Below are positions 55,243-63,190 of a stretch of 64,000 bases of DNA, one piece after another. Under the pieces are notes generated by a model. It saw only the letters and a program-made list of their open reading frames with translations. It searched no databases and was not told where the DNA came from. Numbering within the stretch: the first letter of the stretch is position 1; each line of letters opens with the position of its first letter. The position numbers and the translations under genes were made by a program. This stretch comes from Mammaliicoccus lentus. Its GTDB lineage: Bacteria; Bacillota; Bacilli; Staphylococcales; Staphylococcaceae. The DNA lies in contig NZ_PPRS01000066.1 in NCBI RefSeq assembly GCF_002902755.1, positions 26,362-90,361 on the forward strand, given 5' to 3'.

Positions 55243-56286
55243 ATGAATCAATATTTAGAATTTGCTATTCAATTAGCTGAACAATTAAAAGGACAAACTA
55301 GTACGAATCCCTCTGTTGGTGCTGTTATCGTAAAAGATAATAGAATTATCGGTTTTGGTGCTCATTTAAAAAAAGGTGAAGCACACGCCGAAATTCAAGC
55401 ACTTAATATGGCTGGTAAAGAAGCAGAAGGTGCAACAATATATGTTTCTCTTGAACCGTGTTCACACTATGGTTTAACACCGCCGTGTTCTAAAGCAATA
55501 ATAGAAAGTGGTATTTCTAGAGTAGAATATGCTGTGAAAGATGGATCACTGAGTAAAAGTGGACACGATATGCTTGAAGAGGCAGGAGTAGAAGTAATAC
55601 ATTCGCCTTCAAGTAGAGCGGAGGAATTATATAAAGAATTTTTTATTCAACAAAAGAAGAAGACACCTTTTGTAACATTAAAAATATCAACTAGTCTAGA
55701 TGGGAAAGTTGCTACTGATTTTAAGGAAAGTAAATGGATTACATGTAAAGCAGTGAAAGAAGATGTACTTCATTTAAGAAGTGAAAATGATGCAATTATT
55801 ACGGGTGGCGGCACAGTGAGAGAAGATAACCCGCTACTAACATCACGAAAACCAAACTTCAAAGAGCCAAAACGCATTGTTTTATCCCAACAGTCTTCTT
55901 TCGATGAAGATTTACAAATTTTCAAAGATCGAGATAATCCTGCAATAGTAGTAACAAACCACCCAAATTTTGAAATTAAAGACACACAAAATATTGAGTT
56001 ATATAAAAGTGATTTATCAAATTTAGAAAACATGCTTCAACTTCTATATAAATTAGGTTACGCGAGTGTTTTAGTAGAAGCAGGACCAACACTTGTTAGT
56101 CAATTTATAGAACAAGATTTAGCTGACCAATTAATTATTTATCAAGCCCCGAAAGTAATTGGTGGTCAAGGCAAATATCAATTTTATCAAACAAATGATG
56201 TTTATCCTTTATCCAAAATTAAACAGTTTAAATTTATATCAACAGAAATCATTGACGAAGATCTTAAATTAATTTTAAGAAAGTAG
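55243..56286 (+). CDS. ribD: Riboflavin biosynthesis deaminase/reductase RibD
   Basis: A 347-aa bifunctional enzyme. The deaminase half holds the zinc site HAEIQAL near residue 49 and PCSHYGLTPPC near 74. The reductase half starts near 145 (FVTLKISTSLDGKVAT) with the NADPH loop ITGGGTVREDNPLL near 185. It performs the second and third steps from GTP. AGGAGG precedes the ATG. First gene of the FMN-controlled operon. Confidence 0.95.
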   Translation: MNQYLEFAIQLAEQLKGQTSTNPSVGAVIVKDNRIIGFGAHLKKGEAHAEIQALNMAGKEAEGATIYVSLEPCSHYGLTPPCSKAIIESGISRVEYAVKDGSLSKSGHDMLEEAGVEVIHSPSSRAEELYKEFFIQQKKKTPFVTLKISTSLDGKVATDFKESKWITCKAVKEDVLHLRSENDAIITGGGTVREDNPLLTSRKPNFKEPKRIVLSQQSSFDEDLQIFKDRDNPAIVVTNHPNFEIKDTQNIELYKSDLSNLENMLQLLYKLGYASVLVEAGPTLVSQFIEQDLADQLIIYQAPKVIGGQGKYQFYQTNDVYPLSKIKQFKFISTEIIDEDLKLILRK

Positions 56287-56293
56287 TGAGTGT

Positions 56294-56926
56294 ATGTTTA
56301 CAGGAATAATTGAAACAGTAGGTACGATTAAAAATGTGAGCACAAAAAGTGGTGTAAAGTCATTATCAATACAAGCTCCAGAAATATGTGATGATTTGTC
56401 ACTAGGAGATTCAGTAAGTGTCAATGGTGTTTGTTTAACTGTTACAGAACGAAATGATTCATTATTTAAAGTTGAAGTAATTACAGGCACAATTTCTGTG
56501 ACATATTTAGAAAATCTTACGGTAAATGATCAAGTGAATCTGGAACGTGCAATGTTAGCGAATGGAAGATTCGGAGGACATTTCGTTAGTGGACATGTTG
56601 ATGGCAAAGGTATTATAAAGCGCATCACTAAAAGAAATGATGAATGGTTAATCGAAATTAATGTAGATGAATCATTATTAAATCAAATGATTGATAAAGG
56701 TTCGATAACTGTAGATGGAGTAAGTTTAACGATATTCAAGTTAAATCAAAATTCATTTGAAATTCATCTCATACCTGAAACAAGATTACGTACGATTTTT
56801 GTAAATAAAAAACAAGGTGATTCTGTACACATAGAAACGGATTTATTGTTTAAATATGTTCAAAAAATAACGAATCAAAATAACAGTCAATTATCACAAG
56901 AAAAATTACTGAATTTTGGATTTTAG
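56294..56926 (+). CDS. ribE: Riboflavin synthase alpha chain RibE
   Basis: A 210-aa protein made of two similar lumazine-binding barrels (MFTGIIETVGTI, near 1, and the second half beginning near residue 97 with GRFGGHFVSGHVDGKG). It dismutates two 6,7-dimethyl-8-ribityllumazine molecules to riboflavin. It lies 7 nt after ribD. Confidence 0.95.
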   Translation: MFTGIIETVGTIKNVSTKSGVKSLSIQAPEICDDLSLGDSVSVNGVCLTVTERNDSLFKVEVITGTISVTYLENLTVNDQVNLERAMLANGRFGGHFVSGHVDGKGIIKRITKRNDEWLIEINVDESLLNQMIDKGSITVDGVSLTIFKLNQNSFEIHLIPETRLRTIFVNKKQGDSVHIETDLLFKYVQKITNQNNSQLSQEKLLNFGF

Positions 56927-56936
56927 GAGGCTAACT

Positions 56937-58109
56937 ATGTTTGATAGTATTGAAGCGGCATTAGAAGATTTGAAGTTAGGCAACCCTGTTATTGTAGTGG
57001 ATGATGAAGATAGAGAAAATGAAGGCGACTTAATAGCAGTATCAGAATATTTAACTGTTGATACAATTAATTTTATGGCTAAATTTGCTAGAGGATTAAT
57101 TTGTGCGCCTATTAGTCAACAGATTGCAACTCAACTTGATTTACACCTTATGACAAGTACTAATGATAAATTCAAAACAGCTTTTACTGTAAGTGTTGAT
57201 CACATATCTACAACTACTGGTATTAGTGCATTTGAAAGAACGGATACAATTAAAGCGTTAAACAGTGAAAGTTCCGGCGATGCTTTTGTTAAACCAGGAC
57301 ATGTTTTTCCGTTAATTGCGAAAGACAATGGTGTGCTTGAAAGAATAGGGCATACGGAAGCTTGTATAGATTTAGCAAAATTAACTGACGCAAAACCAGC
57401 TGGTGCAATTTGTGAAATAATGAATGATGATGGAACTATGTCTAACCGTGAAGAACTATATACATTTAAATTAGAACATGATTTGAAAATGATAACGATA
57501 GAAGACTTAGTAAAATATAGAAAAAAACATGATCAAATCGTACAATTTGAATCGAAAATTAAATTGCCAACATCTTTTGGAGAATTTGATATGTATGGTT
57601 TTTCATCACAATTGGACGACAAAGAATATTTAGCGATTACTTCAGGTGACATAAAAAATGATACGAACGTTCGTATTCATTCAGCTTGTTTAACTGGAGA
57701 TATTTTTCACAGTGCGAGATGTGATTGTGGTGAACAACTTGAGTATGCGATGAAATACATCAAAGAGCATGGTGGTATTATTTTATATTTACCACAAGAA
57801 GGTAGAGGTATTGGTTTAATTAATAAATTAAAGGCATATGAATTAATTGAACAAGGTTACGATACAATCACAGCTAATAAAGCTTTAGGGTTTGAAGCGG
57901 ATTTAAGAGATTATACAGAAGCTATTCATATATTGAAATATTTTAATATAAATCGTATTAAACTGATTAGCAATAATCCAGATAAGTTTCAACAGCTAAA
58001 CGACTTAGGTATTACAATAACAGAACGAATACCAGTAGTGATGAATCCTAACGTTAATAATCAATCTTATATTGATACAAAAAAAGAAAAAATGGGTCAT
58101 TTATTATAA
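56937..58109 (+). CDS. ribBA: DHBP synthase / GTP cyclohydrolase II RibBA
   Basis: A 390-aa fusion. The N-terminal half makes dihydroxybutanone phosphate (VVDDEDRENEGDLI near 22, GHTEACIDL near 139). The C-terminal half is GTP cyclohydrolase II with the zinc cysteines in SACLTGDIFHSARCDCGEQL near 250 and YLPQEGRGIGL near 283. ATG 56937 follows AGGAGG with 6-nt spacing. Confidence 0.95.
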   Translation: MFDSIEAALEDLKLGNPVIVVDDEDRENEGDLIAVSEYLTVDTINFMAKFARGLICAPISQQIATQLDLHLMTSTNDKFKTAFTVSVDHISTTTGISAFERTDTIKALNSESSGDAFVKPGHVFPLIAKDNGVLERIGHTEACIDLAKLTDAKPAGAICEIMNDDGTMSNREELYTFKLEHDLKMITIEDLVKYRKKHDQIVQFESKIKLPTSFGEFDMYGFSSQLDDKEYLAITSGDIKNDTNVRIHSACLTGDIFHSARCDCGEQLEYAMKYIKEHGGIILYLPQEGRGIGLINKLKAYELIEQGYDTITANKALGFEADLRDYTEAIHILKYFNINRIKLISNNPDKFQQLNDLGITITERIPVVMNPNVNNQSYIDTKKEKMGHLL

Positions 58110-58129
58110 TTGAAATGGAGAGAATTTAA

Positions 58130-58600
58130 ATGAAATTTGAAGGTAAAATGAATGGATCAGAATTAAAAATAGCAATTGTAGTAGGTAGATTTAATGATTT
58201 TATTACAGGAAGACTATTAGACGGTGCAAAAGATACTTTAATTAGACATAATGTCGAAGAAGAAAATGTACATGTAGCTTATGTTCCGGGTGCTTTTGAA
58301 ATTCCATTAGTAGCTAAAAAATTAGCTAACTCAGGGAATTATGATGCTGTCATTACATTAGGCTGTGTAATTAGAGGCGCAACAACACATTATGATTACG
58401 TATGTAATGAAGTAGCAAAAGGCGTATCTAAAGTAAGTGATACAACAGATATACCTGTTATCTTTGGTGTTATAACTACGGAAACAATAGAACAAGCAAT
58501 AGAAAGAGCAGGTACAAAAGCTGGTAATAAAGGTGGAGATGCAGCTCTAGCAGCTATTGAAATGGCTAACTTATTAAAAAATATAGAAAAAACAATATAA
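58130..58600 (+). CDS. ribH: Lumazine synthase RibH
   Basis: A 156-aa protein that condenses dihydroxybutanone phosphate with the pyrimidine amine. Motifs [16 protein letters not shown] near 18, [15 protein letters not shown] near 53 and [15 protein letters not shown] near 79 (with the catalytic His) are intact. Last gene of the operon. Confidence 0.95.
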   Translation: MKFEGKMNGSELKIAIVVGRFNDFITGRLLDGAKDTLIRHNVEEENVHVAYVPGAFEIPLVAKKLANSGNYDAVITLGCVIRGATTHYDYVCNEVAKGVSKVSDTTDIPVIFGVITTETIEQAIERAGTKAGNKGGDAALAAIEMANLLKNIEKTI

Positions 58601-58611
58601 AATAGTTCATA

Positions 58612-58660
58612 AAAAAACTCCTAACATGTTGGTTATAAACCGATGTATTAGGAGTTTTTC
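58612..58660 (+). terminator. rib operon terminator
   Basis: AAAACTCCTAA pairs with TTAGGAGTTTT; an inner GGTT/AACC hairpin lies in the loop. T5 follows. Confidence 0.85.
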
Positions 58661-58697
58661 TATTAAATATAATTAAAACCGTGTAATGATTATTGTT

Positions 58698-59705
58698 TTA
58701 TTTGTTTTTCTTAAACAATGCAATACTACCAATTGTTAACAATGATGCAGCTGCAACTCCTGCCGCTCCCGTGATAAATGTCTTTTTGTTTTTTGCACTG
58801 AATATATCTAATAGCATTAGATTAATATTTTGAGGTCTCTCTGCTAAACGGCGCATGAAATAACCGAACCAATCTTCCCCGAATGGTACATACATAGTAA
58901 AGTTGTATCCTTCGTCAGCTAATTCATATGCATAGTCAGTTCTGAAACCGTATAGCATTTGGAATTCAAATGAATTTTTATCGATATTATGGTTTTTTAC
59001 AAATTGTTTAACATGATTAATAATGTTGTGATCATGTGTAGCAATAGATGTAAAAGCATTAGCCGTTAACAGTCTGTGTTCAATTAACTTTATATAATTT
59101 CTATCTATTTCTTCTTTAGTTTGATAAGCGATGTGAGAGCCTTCTTTATAAGCACCCTTTACTAAGCGAAGCCTTAAATCTTGATACTTATCCATAATAT
59201 TCATTGCGTCGTGTAAGTATGCTTGAATTACTGTGCCGACATTATTGAATTCATTTTTCAATTTATCAAGTATTTCAGTAATGCCAACTAAGTCTTCAAA
59301 TTTTTCAGCATCTATGTTAACAAATGAATTATCAAATTCTTGAGCTTTTAATAAAATTTCCCGAGTATTTTGATAAGTAAAATCTTTATCAATATTAATC
59401 CCTAATTGTGTTAACTTAATTGAAACATGTGCTTGAATATTAGCGTTATAACATCGTCGCATTATTTCGACGATATTTTGTTGTGCTTCTAAAGCTTCAT
59501 GGCGTGAAGTTACAAACTCACCTAAATTATCTAACGTACAAGAAATTCCTCTTTCATTTAATTTCTCTACTGTATCGATTGTTGAATCAATATCAACTCC
59601 CGCTACAACCTTTTTCGCACCAAGTGCAGGACCCATTCTCTTAGCTGATTCATTCATAAACTTATTGTTAGATAATGCAATAAAAAAATCTTTAACGACA
59701 GGCAT
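58698..59705 (-). CDS. putA: Proline dehydrogenase
   Basis: A 335-aa monofunctional FAD barrel enzyme that oxidises proline to pyrroline-5-carboxylate. Typical blocks are HVSIKLTQLGINID near 113, LRLVKGAYKEG near 180, IATHDHNIINH near 220 and FEFQMLYGFR near 244. The end has YVPFGEDWFGYFMRRLAERP and then a hydrophobic segment (TGAAGVAAASLLTIGSIALF) with a basic tail, which looks like a C-terminal membrane anchor. AAGGAGG precedes the ATG. Confidence 0.9.
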   Translation of the reverse strand: MPVVKDFFIALSNNKFMNESAKRMGPALGAKKVVAGVDIDSTIDTVEKLNERGISCTLDNLGEFVTSRHEALEAQQNIVEIMRRCYNANIQAHVSIKLTQLGINIDKDFTYQNTREILLKAQEFDNSFVNIDAEKFEDLVGITEILDKLKNEFNNVGTVIQAYLHDAMNIMDKYQDLRLRLVKGAYKEGSHIAYQTKEEIDRNYIKLIEHRLLTANAFTSIATHDHNIINHVKQFVKNHNIDKNSFEFQMLYGFRTDYAYELADEGYNFTMYVPFGEDWFGYFMRRLAERPQNINLMLLDIFSAKNKKTFITGAAGVAAASLLTIGSIALFKKNK

Positions 59706-59857
59706 AGCAAGTCCTCCTTAATCAAATATCTTCTTTCTTTTATTCTATCATGTATAATATAATTTAGTTAAGCGTTTTCATACCAATAAAATATATTTTT
59801 ACACTAATAAAAGAAAAAGACATAAAAATAACATAAATAACAACCTAGAAAAGGGTG

Positions 59858-59971
59858 TTATTCTTTAATTTGATCCATTGTAGGAGAAATTGGTTCAGAT
59901 GCTATGCTAATGGCATGAGGGAGAAACGTAAGTATTAGAACAGATAACAAGAATTTTTTAAAGAAACGCAT
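59858..59971 (-). CDS. Small exported peptide, 37 aa
   Basis: A short gene with AAAGGAG 9 nt before the ATG. The peptide has a basic start (MRFFKKF), a hydrophobic core (LLSVLILTFLP) and a possible signal peptidase site near AISIAS, leaving a tail of about a dozen residues (EPISPTMDQIKE). A weak hairpin (AATAACAACC/GGGTGTTATT, 59837-59862) overlaps its end and may terminate it. It could be a secreted peptide or pheromone-like product. Not recognised. Confidence 0.55.
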   Translation of the reverse strand: MRFFKKFLLSVLILTFLPHAISIASEPISPTMDQIKE

Positions 59972-60045
59972 AGGTTAATGCTCCTTTAAATCATGACGTT
60001 GTTTACATTTTCAATATAACATTCGATTATGAAGTTGTTGCGAAG

Positions 60046-60092
60046 TTAATGTTAAGATTCAATTTATACAATTATTAATTTAATGTTAAGAT
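60046..60092. repeat. 13-bp direct repeat in a divergent intergenic region
   Basis: TTAATGTTAAGAT occurs at 60046-60058 and again at 60080-60092, 34 bp apart. It lies between the small peptide gene (minus) and the membrane protein gene (plus), a suitable place for a regulator site. The spacer is AT-rich. Confidence 0.55.
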
Positions 60093-60185
60093 ATGGTTTA
60101 AATCTTTAGAATAACTTAATAAAACATAGCCATGTCACGTGTTACAATGTATGAGAATAGAATTGTTAACAAAGGAGTAATCGTT

Positions 60186-60521
60186 ATGTTTAGGGATATG
60201 GCGTTTTATATATTTGGGAAACCGTTAGATAGCTTTTTACAGTTATTCGTATTTGAACCTATTTTAATAAGTGTTATTGCAATTTTAATAGCTATGATAA
60301 CAAAGAAATCGTGGACAGTATTTGTAACAGTTATTGTATTAAATTTAATAGATAACTTTTTATTAGTAACATATCAATTTAGTGGACAGGGGCTTGGAAT
60401 AATCCTATCTCAAAATGTATTGTTCTTCTTCCAAAAATTCTTCTCAATGTTCTATGAAATTATAATTTCTTATATCGTTGTTAAGTTACCGTATATGCAC
60501 AGTAAATTTAAAATTGCTTAA
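60186..60521 (+). CDS. Small membrane protein, 111 aa, unknown
   Basis: Starts at the ATG behind AAAGGAG; an earlier in-frame ATG (60132) lacks a ribosome site. About three membrane helices (near residues 23-42, 45-65 and 82-103). No charged motif or family recognised. Divergent from the 37-aa peptide gene. Confidence 0.65.
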   Translation: MFRDMAFYIFGKPLDSFLQLFVFEPILISVIAILIAMITKKSWTVFVTVIVLNLIDNFLLVTYQFSGQGLGIILSQNVLFFFQKFFSMFYEIIISYIVVKLPYMHSKFKIA

Positions 60522-60530
60522 ATTAAAAAG

Positions 60531-60655
60531 GGAGTGGGACAGAAATCTCATTTTAATAAATAGATTTCGTAGTCCCAACCCGGCAAGGATGACTAGGATT
60601 GGAAAAAGCTTGATATAAGCGCATTTTCAATCCAGTCAGCTACTGCCATTATAAT
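60531..60655. repeat. Family A repeat
   Basis: A full copy: GGGAGTGGGACAGAAATC .. AGATTTCGTAGTCCC, AACCCGGCAAGGATGACTAG, the GATTGGAAAA/TTTTCAATCC hairpin, then CAGCTACTGCC. Confidence 0.8.
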
Positions 60656-60700
60656 AAAAGAGGCTGAGACTTGTATTAATGTCACAGCCTCTTTTTTTTT
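60656..60700. terminator. Terminator at the end of the family A copy
   Basis: AAAAGAGGCTGAGAC pairs with GTCACAGCCTCTTTT, followed by T9. Confidence 0.85.
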
Positions 60701-60703
60701 ATT

Positions 60704-60779
60704 GTGAATGTTGCAAGACGAGGTGCACGTGCAACATAATGTCTCCGAATGTTGCAAGACGCGGTTCACGTGCAACGCA
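60704..60779. repeat. Family B repeat, tandem pair
   Basis: Two units about 38 bp apart, each of the form GAATGTTGCAAGACG followed by AGG or CGG and then TNCACGTGCAAC. Each can fold with TTGCA against TGCAA. Confidence 0.75.
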
Positions 60780-60830
60780 AGCAACAACTTCAATTTATCG
60801 TCTTCATCTTCTGTCAGTGCATGTCAAAAA

Positions 60831-61340
60831 CTATTGATTCTCTTTATATATTTTTCCCTTTTCTATATACGATTGATTTATTCTATCTAATTCTTCATAG
60901 TCTTTGTCTGTTAATTCTCTTACTACTTTTGCTGGTCTACCAAATGCCAATGTGCGCGGAGGTATTTTTTTGCCAGGTGGTACTAGTGAACCTGCGCCAA
61001 TGAATGCATATTCTCCAATTTCAGCTCCATCCAATATAGTAGAATCCATTCCTATCAGTGCATTTTTTCGAATAATGCTAGAGTGCAATGTAGCTTTATG
61101 TCCTACTGTAACATTATCTTCTATTATTAATGGTTGATCAGGACTTTGGTGTAGACAACTTAAATCTTGAATATTAACACCATTGCCTATTTTTGTAGGT
61201 GCTACATCACCTCTAATAACAGCATTGAACCAAACTGAACTTTCTTTACCTATTTCAACATCCCCGATAATTGTGGCATTTTCTGCAATATAACTACTAG
61301 AATCAATTTGAGGTGTTTTGTTGTTAAAAGATTTTATCAT
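60831..61340 (-). CDS. Gamma-carbonic-anhydrase-like hexapeptide protein
   Basis: A 169-aa left-handed beta-helix protein (YrdA/PaaY group). Metal-site histidines are expected in DLSCLHQSPDQ near 64, DNVTVGHKATLHSS near 83 and the following turn. The active-site residues of true carbonic anhydrases cannot be judged from reading alone. GGAGAAT precedes the ATG. Confidence 0.82.
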   Translation of the reverse strand: MIKSFNNKTPQIDSSSYIAENATIIGDVEIGKESSVWFNAVIRGDVAPTKIGNGVNIQDLSCLHQSPDQPLIIEDNVTVGHKATLHSSIIRKNALIGMDSTILDGAEIGEYAFIGAGSLVPPGKKIPPRTLAFGRPAKVVRELTDKDYEELDRINQSYIEKGKIYKENQ

Positions 61341-61424
61341 TCAAGATTCTCCATTCTTTTAAAAAAATTTGTTATACTAAGTTTAACAAAAAAGTAGCTA
61401 TTTAGGTAAAAGGAGTAATATATT

Positions 61425-62240
61425 ATGTGGAAATGGGAAACTGAAAAAGAAGCTAAAGGTATTGTAGTAATCGTACATAATATGCTTGAACATACTGGAC
61501 GTTACGCGTTCGTTATTACAAAGCTACGTAGAGAAGGTTACCACGTTATTATGGGTGACTTAAGAGGTCAAGGACAAACTTCAAGAGTACATAGAGGGCA
61601 CATAGATGATTTTGAAGAATATCATGAGCAAGTTTTAGAATGGTTATCAATAGCGGAGGAATACCATTTACCTGTTTTCACTTTAGGCGTTGGATTAGGT
61701 GGATTGATTCTTTTAAATTTATTAGAGAAAGTAGACTTAAAAGTTGAAGGTGTTTTACTTATTTCTCCATTAGTAGCTTTTCAACAAAATATTTCGACAA
61801 GAAGAAACTTTTTAGCTTCTAGCTTCGGTACAGTTGCAAAAGATGCAAAATTTGACGCTGGAATTACTATTGAAAGTTTAACTAGAAATAAAGAAGTAAT
61901 CGATGATACAAATAACGATGCTTTAATGCTTAATAAAGTTAGCTATCATTGGTATAAGACAATTTTAGAAACGATGAAGACGACAATGGAAAATCTTCAA
62001 CATATATCATCTATTCCATTACTATTGATGTCAGGTACAGAAGATAAAATTGCTGACTTAGATTCTATTAAATCAGTAGCAAGACACATTAATACAAATG
62101 AGCTTTATTATAAATCTTGGCATGGTTTAAATCATGAAATACACAATGAGCCTGAACGAGAAAATGTCATGAGATACTTGATATCATTTATGAATAACCG
62201 AATTCATTACGTAGGCTTACTTATAGAAGATAAAGAATAA
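61425..62240 (+). CDS. YtpA-like alpha/beta hydrolase fold lacking the nucleophile
   Basis: A 271-aa protein of the lysophospholipase/monoacylglycerol lipase group. The N-terminal block VVIVHNMLEHTGRYAF and VIMGDLRGQGQTSR match the family (normally VHG.EH.GRY). The elbow reads TLGVGLGG near residue 87 where GHSMGG is expected, so the catalytic Ser is Gly. Asp (LMSGTEDKIAD) and His (KSWHGLNHEIHN) are kept. It is probably not a working esterase. It precedes rot, as a lysophospholipase gene does in S. aureus. Confidence 0.8.
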   Translation: MWKWETEKEAKGIVVIVHNMLEHTGRYAFVITKLRREGYHVIMGDLRGQGQTSRVHRGHIDDFEEYHEQVLEWLSIAEEYHLPVFTLGVGLGGLILLNLLEKVDLKVEGVLLISPLVAFQQNISTRRNFLASSFGTVAKDAKFDAGITIESLTRNKEVIDDTNNDALMLNKVSYHWYKTILETMKTTMENLQHISSIPLLLMSGTEDKIADLDSIKSVARHINTNELYYKSWHGLNHEIHNEPERENVMRYLISFMNNRIHYVGLLIEDKE

Positions 62241-62321
62241 GAAATAATAATCATACATAATAAGATTTAAACCTATCATTGTGGGTATATTATATTTATA
62301 TGACACACTGGAGGAGAGCTT

Positions 62322-62729
62322 ATGGGATATAAAGAGGGCGATATAAGTGACTTAATCTTATTAGATGATATTCAAAAAAATATAAATAATATTTTTGATA
62401 ATATTGAAGAGGAATTTCAAATTGAAAAAGAAGAATTTTTAACATTAGTAGTTTTATGGAACAAAGGTTCAATGAGTTTAAAAGAATTGGACGAACACAT
62501 TGATATCAAACCATATAAAAGAACTAGGTTATATAATAATTTAGTTAAAAAAGGTTGGATTAAAAAGACAAGGCCGGAAGATGATGAAAGAACAGTTATC
62601 GTAGAAGTTAATCAAGAGTTTGACGAGCATAAAAATGACTTAATTAAATATGCTTGTGAGGAAATTAAAAAAAGACAAACTTTGTTTGAAGAGCAATTCA
62701 AATCTATAGTTAATACATGTAATATCTAA
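62322..62729 (+). CDS. rot: SarA-family regulator Rot
   Basis: A 135-aa winged-helix protein. The DNA-binding stretch SLKELDEHIDIKPYKRTRLY is followed by KKGWIKKTRPEDDERTVIVEV, the SarA-family wing with the DER motif. Length and place (after the hydrolase, near putA and rib) match Rot, repressor of toxins, which tunes exoprotein genes. GGAGGAG precedes the ATG. Confidence 0.88.
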   Translation: MGYKEGDISDLILLDDIQKNINNIFDNIEEEFQIEKEEFLTLVVLWNKGSMSLKELDEHIDIKPYKRTRLYNNLVKKGWIKKTRPEDDERTVIVEVNQEFDEHKNDLIKYACEEIKKRQTLFEEQFKSIVNTCNI

Positions 62730-62772
62730 ACGAAACTACATATACTTCCACTTATTTAATTTATAAAATGTA

Positions 62773-62812
62773 AAAAGAGTCCGGGACATGAATTTGTTTC
62801 GGGCTCTTCTAT
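62773..62812 (+). terminator. rot terminator
   Basis: AAGAGTCCGGGAC pairs with GTTTCGGGCTCTT; a short T run follows. Confidence 0.75.
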
Positions 62813-62867
62813 TATATTAGTTGTAGTTGAGCAAGGGGATAAAAGTTCATTCTTAAGTTAATGTTAT

Positions 62868-62905
62868 AGTTAATCCAATAAGGAATAATAGCTCTTGTTT
62901 TATAA
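62868..62905. repeat. Relic of family C repeat
   Basis: AGTTAATCCAATAAGG then GCTCTTGTTTT resembles one inverted half unit plus part of the leader (AATCCAATAA, CTCTTG.TTT). Much decayed. Confidence 0.45.
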
Positions 62906-62916
62906 GTTATATTCAA

Positions 62917-62958
62917 AAAAGAGGCTGGGACATAAATACGTGTCTCAGCCTCTTTTAA
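62917..62958. terminator. Terminator-like hairpin
   Basis: AAAAGAGGCTGGGACA pairs with TGTCTCAGCCTCTTTT, directly beside the inverted family A copy, as at 60656. Confidence 0.8.
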
Positions 62959-62963
62959 TATAA

Positions 62964-63082
62964 TGGCAGTAGCTGACTGGATTGAAAATGCGCTTATATC
63001 AAGCTTTTTCCAACCCTAGTCATCCTTGCCGGGATGGGACTACGAAATCTATTTATTAAAATAAGATTTCTGTCCCACTCCC
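62964..63082. repeat. Family A repeat, inverted copy
   Basis: GGCAGTAGCTGACTGGATTG .. CCTAGTCATCCTTGCCGG .. TACGAAATC .. GATTTCTGTCCCACTCCC, the inverse of the copy at 60531. The IS110-type element begins soon after. Confidence 0.78.
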
Positions 63083-63190
63083 TCTTCCTACGATTAGTCA
63101 AGTGCTTAAGTTTAAAATAGTCATCACTTAATAAGACCGTCCAATTTTATTTTTTTGAATAAGGTGTTAGACTATATGTGATTATACGAT

